Shown here: in pieces, positions 26,272 to 34,424 of the stretch
Layout of the letters: every line of letters starts with the position of its first letter
How positions within the stretch are numbered: position 1 is the first letter of the stretch
Source: Halorubrum ezzemoulense DSM 17463
Lineage (GTDB): Archaea > Halobacteriota > Halobacteria > Halobacteriales > Haloferacaceae
Reading direction: 5' to 3'
DNA length: 64,000 nucleotides
NCBI RefSeq assembly: GCF_002114285.1
Contig: NZ_NEDJ01000007.1
Coordinates: forward strand, 1-64,000
Translations under genes and position numbers: made by a program
The notes under the pieces: model-generated
Told to the model about the DNA's origin: nothing
What the model saw: only the letters and a program-made list of their open reading frames with translations
The model's database searches: none

Positions 26272-26627
26272 CACTCGACTTACTCACGACGCACTACAAC
26301 TACTACGCGGTCGTCCTGCTGCTCGGGATCGGGCTGTACACCGTGATCGAATCCAGGAACCTCGTGAAGAAGGTGATCGGGATGAACGTGTTCCAGACCG
26401 GGATCTTCCTGTTCTTCATCACGCTCGCGTACCGCGCAGGCGGCAATCCCCCGGTCGTCACCGAGGGCGCCGGCCCGTACGTGAGCCCGCTGCCGCACGT
26501 GCTCATCCTGACCGCCATCGTCGTCGGCGTGAGCCTGACCGCGGTGGCGCTCGCACTGGTCGTGCGCGTCTACTCCGAGTACGGCACGCTCGACGAGCAC
26601 ACCCTGGAGGAACTCTACCATGATTGA
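26268..26627 (+). CDS. mrpC: Mrp antiporter subunit C (NuoK-like)
   Basis: This 119-residue protein has three membrane helices and resembles NuoK of complex I. Visible motifs are LLLGIGLYTVIESRNLVKKV, IGMNVFQTGIFLFFI and LPHVLILTAIVVGVSLTAV. It is of normal length for MnhC/MrpC. The gene overlaps mrpD1 by eight bases, and its start overlaps mrpB by four. Confidence 0.95.
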   Translation: MTLDLLTTHYNYYAVVLLLGIGLYTVIESRNLVKKVIGMNVFQTGIFLFFITLAYRAGGNPPVVTEGAGPYVSPLPHVLILTAIVVGVSLTAVALALVVRVYSEYGTLDEHTLEELYHD

Positions 26628-28098
26628 CCACCTGATCGTCCTGTTGGTCGTCCTGCCGATCCTCGGCGCCGCGGTCCCGCCGCTGGCCAGTCTCCGCTAC
26701 GACCGCGTCGGCTGGGCGGTCGCGACGGCGACGGCCCTCGGGCACGCCGCGCTCGCCGGCGCGCTCGCGTGGACCGTCTGGACCGACGGGGTCGTTCGGT
26801 ACGCGGTCGGCGGGTTCGTCGCCCCCTACGGGATCGAACTCGTCGCCGACGGACTGACGATCCTACTCGTCGCCCTCATCAGCGCGGTCTCGCTCGGCGT
26901 ACTCGCGTACGCACGTCACGCGGGCCCCCACGAGAACTCGTTCTACTCGCAGTTCCTGCTCCTCGTCGCCGGCCTGTCCGGGATGACCGTGACCGGCGAC
27001 GTGTTCAACCTGTACGTCTTCCTCGAGATCACCGGGCTCGCGGCGTACGGGCTGGTCGCGAGCGGCCCCGGAGCCCGGTCCGCCGTCGCGGCCCTGAAAT
27101 ACCTCATCATCGGAACCATCGGCGCGTCGCTGTACCTGCTCGGCGTCGGCTACGCGCTCGCCGCCACTGGCACGCTGAACATGGCGGACCTCAGCGACAA
27201 ACTCGCCGCCGCGGGATACGACTCGACGCTCGTCTTAACCGCGTTCGGCCTGATCGTCGCCGGACTCTTAGTGAAGGTCGCGCTGTTCCCGATCCACACC
27301 TGGCAACCCGACGCGTACGCGGACTCGCCGGACAGCGTGAGCGCGTTCATCTCGGCGCTCGTCTCCACGGTCTCCGCGTACGCCCTGGCGCGCGTGTTGT
27401 TCTCCGTGTTCACGGTCGACTTCCTCGAGGCGGTTCCGATCGCGCGCCAGGCGCTGGTCGCCGTCGCCTGCGTCAGCATCGTCGCCGGGAGCGCCCTCGC
27501 CGTCGCGCAGTCCGACGTTCAGCGCATGCTGGCGTACTCGTCGGTGTCGCAGTTCGGCCTCGTGATCGCCGGATTCGCGATCGCGACGCCGCTGGCGGTC
27601 GTCGGCGCGACCGTCCACCTCGTCGGGCACGCGGTGATGAAGGGCGGCCTCTTCGCCGCGACCGGGATCATCGAGCGGAAGACCGGCGCGACGACGGTCG
27701 GCGGGTACGCCGGGATCGCCGGTCGCGCGCCGGCCGCCACCGGCGCCTTCACGCTGCTGGCGCTCGCGATGGTCGGCGTTCCGCCGGCCGTCGGGTTCAT
27801 GGGGAAGTGGTACATCGTCCTCGGCGCGGTGAACGCCGGGTCCTGGCCGGTGGTCGCCGTCCTCTTGGCGAGCACGCTGCTGACGCTGGCGTACTTCGCG
27901 CGGCTCGCCGAGCGACTCTACTTTGCCAAGGCGACCATCGCGCCGGAGGCGGTCGCCGCCGACGGGGGTGAGCGCGTCTCGACGGCCATGATCGTGACCG
28001 TCGTCGTCGCCGCCGTCCTCGCCGTGGGACTCGCGGCCGCCGTCCCGGTGATAGACCAGTTGATCGACATGACCGTGTTCGAGCTGATGCTCCAATGA
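26620..28098 (+). CDS. mrpD: Mrp antiporter subunit D, paralogue 1 (proton-channel subunit)
   Basis: The 492-residue protein belongs to the NuoL/M/N-MrpA/D family of ion-translocating subunits with about 14 helices. Landmarks are the helix with NLYVFLEITGLAAYGLVASG, a long central stretch with HTWQPDAYADSPDSVSAFIS, LAYSSVSQFGLVIAG and GVPPAVGFMGKWY. Conserved Lys in VKVALFPIH and the Glu in LEITGL are the expected proton-path residues. It is the first of three such genes in a row. Confidence 0.94.
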   Translation: MIDHLIVLLVVLPILGAAVPPLASLRYDRVGWAVATATALGHAALAGALAWTVWTDGVVRYAVGGFVAPYGIELVADGLTILLVALISAVSLGVLAYARHAGPHENSFYSQFLLLVAGLSGMTVTGDVFNLYVFLEITGLAAYGLVASGPGARSAVAALKYLIIGTIGASLYLLGVGYALAATGTLNMADLSDKLAAAGYDSTLVLTAFGLIVAGLLVKVALFPIHTWQPDAYADSPDSVSAFISALVSTVSAYALARVLFSVFTVDFLEAVPIARQALVAVACVSIVAGSALAVAQSDVQRMLAYSSVSQFGLVIAGFAIATPLAVVGATVHLVGHAVMKGGLFAATGIIERKTGATTVGGYAGIAGRAPAATGAFTLLALAMVGVPPAVGFMGKWYIVLGAVNAGSWPVVAVLLASTLLTLAYFARLAERLYFAKATIAPEAVAADGGERVSTAMIVTVVVAAVLAVGLAAAVPVIDQLIDMTVFELMLQ

Positions 28099-29774
28099 CC
28101 GACGTCACCTCCCTTCGACCGTTGTTCGCCGTGCTCGTGTCGGCCGTGGCCATCCCCGTCATCCTCTCGCTCCGATCGCGGCCGAACGTCCGTGAGGGCG
28201 TCACCCTCACCGTCGCCGCGACGAAGTTCGCCCTCGTCGCCAGCATGGTCCCCGGCGTCCTCTCGGGGACCACCTACGTCACGCGGATCGGCGAGCTGGG
28301 CGACGGTATCTCGCTCGTGCTCCGCGCGGACCCCCTCGGGATCCTGTTCGCGCTGCTCGCGAGCCTCCTGTGGATCGTCACGAGCTTCTACTCCATCGGG
28401 TACATGCGCGGACTGAGCGAACACGCGCAGACCCGCTACTTCGCCTCGTTCGCCGCGAGCCTCGCCTCGGCCGTCGGGGTCGCGTTCGGGGCGAACCTCG
28501 TCACGCTGTTCGTCTTCTATGAGCTGCTGACGGTGTCGACGTACCCGCTGGTCACGCACGACGAGACCGACGAGGCCCGCGCGGCCGGTCGGAAGTACCT
28601 CACGTACACCTTCGGCGGCGGCGTGGCCGTGCTCGGCGGGACCGCGCTCGTCTACGTGCTGACGGGCACCACGGCGTTCACGCCGGGCGGGATCGAGGCG
28701 CTCGCCGGCGCGGACCCGACGCTGGCGCGCGTGGCGTTCGGCCTCCTCGCCGGCGGGTTCGGCGTCAAGGCGGCGCTGATGCCGGTCCACTCGTGGCTCC
28801 CCGACGCGATGGTCGCGCCGACGCCGGTCTCGGGGCTGCTCCACGCGGTCGCGGTCGTCAAGAGCGGCATCTTCGGCATCGCCCGCGTCGTGCTTGACGT
28901 GTTCGGCACGGAGACGATGGCGGAGCTGGGCGTGGCGGCGCCGCTCGCGGTCGTCGCCGCGATCACGCTCCTGACCGCGAGCGTCATCGCACTGCGGCAG
29001 GACAACCTCAAGCGGCGGCTGGCGTACTCGACGATCAGCCAGCTGTCGTACATCGTCCTCGGGCTCGCGCTGCTGGAGGGCGAGGCGCTCGTCGGCGGGC
29101 TGCTCCACATCCCGGCGCACGCGTTCATGAAGCTCACCCTCTTCTTCTGTGCGGGCGCAATCCACGTCGAGACCCACACGGACGACATCAGCGACATGGC
29201 CGGCATCGGCGACCGGATGCCGCTGACGATGGCGGCGTTCGCCGTCGCAGCCGCGGGGATGGCCGGCATCCCGCTGATAGCCGGGTTCGTCAGCAAGTGG
29301 TACATCGTCATCGGCGCCCTGGAGGGCGGCGGCCTCGTGTTTGCCGGCGCGCTGCTGGTGTCCGGCGTCCTCAACATCGCGTACTTCTGGCCGATCGTGT
29401 ACCAGGCGTACTTCGAGTCACCGGACGGGCACGACAAGAAGCCGCTCGTGACCGCGGCGCTCGGCGGCCGCGGGAGCCCCCGCGCCGACGGCGGCCACGA
29501 GGCCGCGACGCACGCGAGCGCTGACGAGACCGCAGCGCACGGCGATGACCACGAGGCGGCGACGCACGAGGGTCACGACGACCACCACGGCGGCCCGCCG
29601 GCGGGCGGGTGGGACGTTCGTGGCTGGCGCGGCGCCGAGAGCACGTGGTTCATGCTCGGGCCGATCCTGACGGCCGCGAGCCTCTCGGTCCTGCTCGGCG
29701 TCGTCCCGCGGACGGCGGTGTTCCTCCGGATAATCGAGACCGTCGTCGGTTCGCTCCCGGGGGTGATGGGCTGA
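28095..29774 (+). CDS. mrpD: Mrp antiporter subunit D, paralogue 2, with a His-rich insert
   Basis: The second proton-channel subunit (559 residues) shows VFYELLTVSTYPLVTH, FGVKAALMPVHSWLPDAM with the key Lys and His, LAYSTISQLSYIVLGLAL and IPLIAGFVSKWY. Between the last two helices (about residues 455-505) is a hydrophilic insert rich in His, Asp, Glu and Ala (for example HEAATHEGHDDHHGG), unlike paralogue 1. It may face the cytoplasm and could bind metal or respond to pH; that is inference. Start overlaps paralogue 1 by four bases. Confidence 0.93.
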   Translation: MTDVTSLRPLFAVLVSAVAIPVILSLRSRPNVREGVTLTVAATKFALVASMVPGVLSGTTYVTRIGELGDGISLVLRADPLGILFALLASLLWIVTSFYSIGYMRGLSEHAQTRYFASFAASLASAVGVAFGANLVTLFVFYELLTVSTYPLVTHDETDEARAAGRKYLTYTFGGGVAVLGGTALVYVLTGTTAFTPGGIEALAGADPTLARVAFGLLAGGFGVKAALMPVHSWLPDAMVAPTPVSGLLHAVAVVKSGIFGIARVVLDVFGTETMAELGVAAPLAVVAAITLLTASVIALRQDNLKRRLAYSTISQLSYIVLGLALLEGEALVGGLLHIPAHAFMKLTLFFCAGAIHVETHTDDISDMAGIGDRMPLTMAAFAVAAAGMAGIPLIAGFVSKWYIVIGALEGGGLVFAGALLVSGVLNIAYFWPIVYQAYFESPDGHDKKPLVTAALGGRGSPRADGGHEAATHASADETAAHGDDHEAATHEGHDDHHGGPPAGGWDVRGWRGAESTWFMLGPILTAASLSVLLGVVPRTAVFLRIIETVVGSLPGVMG

Positions 29775-31588
29775 TGACCGCCGCGCTCACTGCCCTCCCG
29801 CCCGGTCCGGTCCTCCTCGTCATCGCCGCGCTGATCGCCCTCACGCCCCGCCGCGTCGGGCACGCGCTGGGCGTCGCCGCGTCCGGGGTCGCGGTGGCTT
29901 GGGCGTGGACCGTCCCGGCGGGCGCGCACCTCCAGGCCACGTTCCTCGGTTTCGACGCCATCCTGCTCAACGTCGACGAGTTCTCGCGGCTCATGGGGCT
30001 GATATTCGGGATCATCGGCGTCGTCGCCGTCCTCTACTCGTACGCGAGCGAGGCCGAGAGCATTCAGACCGCGTTCGCGTTCTCCTACGTCGCGACGAGC
30101 TTCGGCGCGGTGTTCGCCGGCGACTGGCTCACGCTGCTGTTCTTTTGGGAGCTGATGGCCGTCACCAGCACGCTGCTCGTCTGGCACTACCGCGGCGAGG
30201 CGGTCCGGGCCGGCTTCCGGTACGCGCTGCTCCACGGCCTCGGCGGGACGCTGCTGATGGCGGCGATACTCGGTAACTACGTCGCGAAGGGGACCTTCCT
30301 GTTCGCCACGGTGCCGGGCGGCCCCGAGACGGCGGGGATCGTGGCAGGGCTCCCGGCCGCGCTCGCCGCCGTCGGCATCGGCGTCAACGTCGGGTTCATC
30401 GGCCTCCACGCGTGGCTCCCCGACACGTATCCGCGCCCGCACATCGCCGCCAGCGTCTTCCTCTGCGTGTTCACGACCAAGACGGGCGTCTACGGGATGT
30501 ACCGGGCGTTCCCCGACGGGCACGTCGCGATCGCCTACATGGGCGGCGGGATGGCCGTGTTCGGGGCGACGTTCGCGCTGTTCCAGAACGACATGCGGCG
30601 GCTGCTCTCGTACCACATCCAGTCGCAGGTCGGCTACATGATCGCCGGCGTCGGCATCGGGTCGGCCCTGTCGCAGGCCGGCGCGTTCGCCCACGTGTTC
30701 AACCACATCCTCTACAAGGGGCTGCTCTTCATGACGGCCGGCGTCGTCGTCTACCGGACCGGCGAGGAGAGCCTGAAGAAGCTGGGCGGGCTGGCCCGCG
30801 ACATGCCGGTCACCGCCGGCGCGTTCACGATCGCCGCGCTGTCGATCGCGGGGTTCCCCGGGTTCAACGGCTTCGTCAGCAAGGGGATCATCATCTCCGG
30901 GAGCCACTACACCTTCCCGAAGGGCCCGCTCCCGATCGGCGACTTCCATACGCTCGAATGGCTGCTCCTGCTCGGCGGGATCGGGACGTTCATGTCGTTC
31001 ATCAAGTTCGGCTACTACGCGTTCTTCCACGGGAGCTACGACGGCGACGTGCGGGACGCCAACCGGGGGCAGAGCGTCGCGATGGGCGCGGTGGCGGTGC
31101 TCTGCGTCGCTTACGGCGTCCTCGTTCCCACCTCGCCGCTCGCGGCGGTCGTCCCGGCCGACGTGGGACTGTTCGGGATCCTCCCGTTCGACGTGACGAG
31201 CGAGGCCGTCGTCGAGAAGGTGTACAAGACGTACACCGTCGACCACCTGATCGAAGGCGTCGCCCTCGCCGTCCTCGGCCTGATCGGCTTCGCGCTCACC
31301 AAGAGGCCGCTCTCGAAGCTGGGGCGGGTCCCGGACGTCGACTCGCTGTACAACCCCGCCGTGTTCTACGGCACCCGCGGGCTCGTGGTCGGCGTCACGG
31401 AGCTTTACGCCGCCGTCGACCGCGCCGTCGTCGGGCTCACGACGGCGACCGTCCGGACGGTCACCGACCCGCAGGCGGCCGTCCGACGCGTCGGCAGCGA
31501 CGTCGAGATCAAGTCCGGGATCGGCCGCAGCGTGCTGATACTGACGCTGGCGGTCGGGATCGCACTGTTCGGAGTCCTGTTCCTCTGA
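29774..31588 (+). CDS. mrpD: Mrp antiporter large subunit, paralogue 3 (MrpA/D-like)
   Basis: The 604-residue protein is the last gene of the operon. Motifs of the antiporter family include WELMAVTSTLLVWHYRGE, VGFIGLHAWLPDTYPRPH, LLSYHIQSQVGYMIAGVG, FNHILYKGLLFMTAG and FPGFNGFVSKGII. It is longer at the C-terminus, with two extra membrane segments and a soluble link, and may replace the N-terminal part of bacterial MrpA. I chose the ATG that overlaps the previous stop by one base (TGATG); a longer reading frame upstream is a shadow of paralogue 2. Confidence 0.93.
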   Translation: MTAALTALPPGPVLLVIAALIALTPRRVGHALGVAASGVAVAWAWTVPAGAHLQATFLGFDAILLNVDEFSRLMGLIFGIIGVVAVLYSYASEAESIQTAFAFSYVATSFGAVFAGDWLTLLFFWELMAVTSTLLVWHYRGEAVRAGFRYALLHGLGGTLLMAAILGNYVAKGTFLFATVPGGPETAGIVAGLPAALAAVGIGVNVGFIGLHAWLPDTYPRPHIAASVFLCVFTTKTGVYGMYRAFPDGHVAIAYMGGGMAVFGATFALFQNDMRRLLSYHIQSQVGYMIAGVGIGSALSQAGAFAHVFNHILYKGLLFMTAGVVVYRTGEESLKKLGGLARDMPVTAGAFTIAALSIAGFPGFNGFVSKGIIISGSHYTFPKGPLPIGDFHTLEWLLLLGGIGTFMSFIKFGYYAFFHGSYDGDVRDANRGQSVAMGAVAVLCVAYGVLVPTSPLAAVVPADVGLFGILPFDVTSEAVVEKVYKTYTVDHLIEGVALAVLGLIGFALTKRPLSKLGRVPDVDSLYNPAVFYGTRGLVVGVTELYAAVDRAVVGLTTATVRTVTDPQAAVRRVGSDVEIKSGIGRSVLILTLAVGIALFGVLFL

Positions 31589-31612
31589 CCGCAGCCAAGC
31601 GCCGCCGCGGTC

Positions 31613-31972
31613 TCATTCTCCGCCGCCGCGACGGCGGCGCGCCTGTTCGCTGAGGGTGAGGAAGGCGACCGCGCCGAAGAACGCGATCACGAAGCCGAAC
31701 ACCGTCGCGTCGCCGCCGCCGGCGGACTGCGCGAACAGGATCGGGGTGACGCTCAGTCCGAAGAGGCCGACGCCGTACCCGAGCCTGTCGCTGCGGTCGT
31801 CGAACCGCGGTGCGGCGGCGAGCAGCGAGATGTCGAACGCGAAGTAGAAGTACGCCGCGCCGACGTAGACGGCGGCGGTTCCGAGCGCGGTCGGGACCGA
31901 CGAGACCAGCGCGTACACGCCGAGCGCGGGGACGACGCCGACGCCGAGTGCGAGCGGGAGGGCCCTGTTCAT
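31613..31972 (-). CDS. small membrane protein, unknown function
   Basis: The 119-residue product has four hydrophobic stretches: residues 5-24, 28-54 (AVYVGAAYFYFAFDISLLAA), 67-82 and 89-107, with basic residues at the C-terminus (RRRRGGGE). It lacks recognisable motifs. A GTAAAA box on the plus strand corresponds to TTTTAC 26-31 bases before this start, so expression is plausible. It converges on the mrp operon. No family recognised. Confidence 0.72.
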   Translation of the reverse strand: MNRALPLALGVGVVPALGVYALVSSVPTALGTAAVYVGAAYFYFAFDISLLAAAPRFDDRSDRLGYGVGLFGLSVTPILFAQSAGGGDATVFGFVIAFFGAVAFLTLSEQARRRRGGGE

Positions 31973-32092
31973 ACGGGATCGATCCGGATCCGATCGAGTA
32001 AAACCCTCGGGGCAGCGGTGGGCTGCGAACGTCGATGAAACTGGCAGGACCGTATTCGAAGCGGGGCGGCGCAGAGTCGCCTGCCGCCGGCC

Positions 32093-32446
32093 TCAGTACT
32101 CCTCGTACGCGAGGTTCATCATCCACTGCGAGAAGGCGTCCGCCTGCGCGTCGACCTCCTCCTCGCCGATGAACGGCGAGAGCATGTCGTCGGCCATAAG
32201 CAGCGAGAAGTCGAGGTCGCGCGGGGCGGGCTCCAGGTAGTAGGTGTTGTGGCCGTTGTAGACGGTGTCCTCCCGCTGGATCAGGCCCGACTCCTCTAAC
32301 GCATCGGCGATGCGGCTCCCCTTCCGCGACGAGACATCGAGTTCCTTCCAGAAGTCGCTCTGGTGGATGCCGCCGGTCTCGCGGATGAGTTCGAGACCGG
32401 CGCGCTCGTCCGCCGACAGGTCGGACTCGATTTCAGACGCGCTCAT
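32093..32446 (-). CDS. winged helix-turn-helix regulator
   Basis: The 117-residue protein begins with an acidic segment followed by a helix-turn-helix: ERAGLELIRETGGIHQSDFW, SSRKGSRIADALEESGLI, then a wing (YNGHNTYYLEP). This resembles MarR/Lrp-like DNA-binding domains of haloarchaea. The C-terminal half is acidic with SLLMADDMLSPF and may mediate dimerisation. A TTTTAA box 25-30 bases upstream supports the start. Targets are unknown. Confidence 0.85.
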   Translation of the reverse strand: MSASEIESDLSADERAGLELIRETGGIHQSDFWKELDVSSRKGSRIADALEESGLIQREDTVYNGHNTYYLEPAPRDLDFSLLMADDMLSPFIGEEEVDAQADAFSQWMMNLAYEEY

Positions 32447-32520
32447 ACTCTCTCACGCCTCCCGAATCGGTTAAAACTGGCCTTCCGCTCGGCCCGCCCC
32501 GAGCCCGCGCGAGCGCCGCC

Positions 32521-33405
32521 TCACCAGCGCGTGAACGCGAACTCTCCCCGCGCCGGGCCGACAGTCACGACGCCGACGCCGCGGAAGCCGAGGTTGAGCA
32601 GGTGCGGTCGACCGCCGTCGCCGTCACCGGGGTCGTACCCGAACGCGTGCGAGTGACCGCTGAACGCGGCGAACACGTCGTGGTCTCGGACCGCGAGGGC
32701 GAGCGCAATCGATCCGGTGTGGAGGTGCTCGCGGTCCGTCTCGCGCGTACCGAGCGCGTGGTGGCGATCGAAGGAGGTACCGAACGGAGGCACGTGCGTC
32801 GCGAGCAGCACGTCGGAACGGCGCCGCAGGCGGTCCGAAAGCCGCTCGTACGTCGTCTCGATTTCGGCCATTCCGCGGTGGAACGCGACCGCCTCCTCGT
32901 CCGCGATGCCCAGCGACGCGGCGACCTCCTCGGTCGACGCCGCTCCGCTGACGACGCGGTGACACGCGTCGAGCAGGTCGTCCGCGAGACGGTCGGCGGC
33001 GTGTCTCCGGTCCTCGCGAGGGGCCGTCCGCGGGTCGAGCGCGTCGAAGTCGGTCTGCGGGAGCGACGGAGCGAGCGACCGGCGCTCGCAGCCCCACCCG
33101 ACCACGGTGAGGTTCCCGAGCGTCCGCGCGCTCAGGTGCTCCGCGGTGGCCCCGAGAGCGGTGTCGACCACTTCCCCCGGCATCGGCGCTGGGTCGTGGT
33201 TCCCCGGGACGTAGACGACCGGGACGTCCGGCGCGAGTCGCCCGATGAACCGGCGGGCCAGCTCGGCATCGTCGTCGCCCGCGCGGTGCGTGAGGTCGCC
33301 GAGGACGAGCGCGGCGTCGACGTCCGCCGGCGGCGACACCGCGGCGAGGTCGTAGTCGTCGGCCGCGGGCTTCAGGTGGAGGTCGCCGAAGACGAGGAGC
33401 CGCAT
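32521..33405 (-). CDS. metallophosphoesterase (calcineurin-like)
   Basis: The 294-residue protein carries the five blocks of the dimetal phosphoesterase fold: VFGDLHL at the start, LGDLTHRAG, VPGNHDPAP, ATHVPPFG and FSGHSHAFG. These bind two metal ions for hydrolysis of phosphoester bonds. A helical insert (about residues 100-190) differs from the simplest family members. The substrate is not apparent. A longer reading frame upstream is a shadow, since the family start is MRLLVFGDLHL. It follows the TANGO2-like gene by 89 bases on the same strand. Confidence 0.92.
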   Translation of the reverse strand: MRLLVFGDLHLKPAADDYDLAAVSPPADVDAALVLGDLTHRAGDDDAELARRFIGRLAPDVPVVYVPGNHDPAPMPGEVVDTALGATAEHLSARTLGNLTVVGWGCERRSLAPSLPQTDFDALDPRTAPREDRRHAADRLADDLLDACHRVVSGAASTEEVAASLGIADEEAVAFHRGMAEIETTYERLSDRLRRRSDVLLATHVPPFGTSFDRHHALGTRETDREHLHTGSIALALAVRDHDVFAAFSGHSHAFGYDPGDGDGGRPHLLNLGFRGVGVVTVGPARGEFAFTRW

Positions 33406-33494
33406 GACCGCTACGTCCGTCTCCGAGGTAAAAACGCTCCGCCCGTCTCGGTACCGAGTCGCACGGCGGCCGGGGTACGCTCCGCTCCGCCCCG

Positions 33495-34319
33495 CTACGC
33501 CCGGCCCGTCGCGAAGTCGGCCGGGAGCGGCACCGCCTCGGCCGGCGTCTCGCAGGGCGGTCCGTCGGCGTACGCGACGGCGGGGTCGCCGCCGGTCCGG
33601 ATCCGGGTGAACGAGCGCGTTCCGAACCCGTCGCCGTGGAGGCAGGCGCCGTACTCGTGGTCCGCGAGGACGGCGCTCGCGCAGTCGAGCCACGACGCTC
33701 CCGACTCCCCCGGCTCCGGGGCGAGCGCGGCCGCGATCCGCCTCGTGCTGTCGGCCCGCTCCTCGCCGAACGCCCGGCGTCGCTCGGGGACCGCGAACCG
33801 CTCCGTCCCGTTGACCACGCCGCCGACGTTGCCGATCACGTGGACGCCCGGGTCGAGCCGGGTCACGGCGAGGCCGCCGTCGTACGCCAAGAGGAACGCC
33901 GCGCGGTCGTCGGCGAGGACGAGGTTGAAGCCGTCGTACGCGCGCTCGTCGAGTTCGCGCTCGACGGTCCGCACCGCGTCCTCCGCGGAGGCGGCCGTCA
34001 GGCAGTCGCGCACGAGCAGCCCGCGGGAGCGGTCGCCCTCGCGGTCGGCGTCGAGCCAGCGGTTCGTGACGGCGACGACGAGACCGTCCTCGGAGAGGCC
34101 GATCCACGTACCGCCGGCCTCAGCGTCGCGCGGGGCCACGTACCGGCCGCCGCCGTCGAACCCCTCGCCGTCGTCTCCGCCGTCACCCTGCCCGCTATCG
34201 CCGTCGCCCTCTCGGAGTGCCGGCGGTTCGCTCGGGCGGTCGTGCGCCTCGTCGCGGGTGGCGGCGAGCGCGACGGGGGCGTCGCCGAACGTCCGCCACG
34301 CCAGAGTCAGTGTACACAC
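33495..34319 (-). CDS. TANGO2/NRDE-family protein
   Basis: The 274-residue protein starts at GTG and reads (M)CTLTLAWRTFGDAPVALAA, so a Cys is residue 2 and becomes the N-terminal nucleophile after Met removal, as in Ntn-hydrolase folds. The family NRDE motif is TRDE here (ATRDEAHDRPS). GGTWIGLSEDGLVVAVTN and the C-terminal part with AYDGFNLVLAD also match TANGO2/T10 proteins. The eukaryotic relatives affect lipid and haem handling but the chemistry is unsettled. An insert of Asp/Gly-rich repeats (about residues 35-55) looks haloarchaeal. It diverges from the glucose dehydrogenase gene. Confidence 0.86.
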   Translation of the reverse strand: MCTLTLAWRTFGDAPVALAATRDEAHDRPSEPPALREGDGDSGQGDGGDDGEGFDGGGRYVAPRDAEAGGTWIGLSEDGLVVAVTNRWLDADREGDRSRGLLVRDCLTAASAEDAVRTVERELDERAYDGFNLVLADDRAAFLLAYDGGLAVTRLDPGVHVIGNVGGVVNGTERFAVPERRRAFGEERADSTRRIAAALAPEPGESGASWLDCASAVLADHEYGACLHGDGFGTRSFTRIRTGGDPAVAYADGPPCETPAEAVPLPADFATGRA

Positions 34320-34347
34320 GCCAGCGAGTACGGCCGACCGGGTGAAA

Positions 34348-34399
34348 ACTCCACGGTGGAGTCCCCACACGTGTTTACTCGAAATAAAAGAAATCTTTT
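34348..34399 (+). promoter_or_regulatory. three palindromes before the glucose dehydrogenase gene
   Basis: In 52 bases there are three inverted repeats: ACTCCAC-G-GTGGAGT (34348-34362), ACACGTGT (34367-34374) and AAAAGA-AA-TCTTTT (34386-34399). The last lies 26-39 bases before the ATG, overlapping where TATA/BRE elements would be. They are likely binding sites for a regulator, with GfcR, encoded next door, an obvious candidate; that link is inferred. Confidence 0.55.
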
Positions 34400-34424
34400 G
34401 AGGGCCGACCGCTTGGGTCGTGGT

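Noticed and set aside
29609-29773. N-terminal extension of the last mrp gene
   Set aside because: The added 55 residues are Arg-rich and overlap the end of the previous subunit; the true start overlaps that gene's stop by one base.
32602-34401. Long plus-strand frames opposite the phosphoesterase and TANGO2-like genes
   Set aside because: No recognisable domains and basic, Ser/Arg-rich composition unlike the acidic real proteins here.
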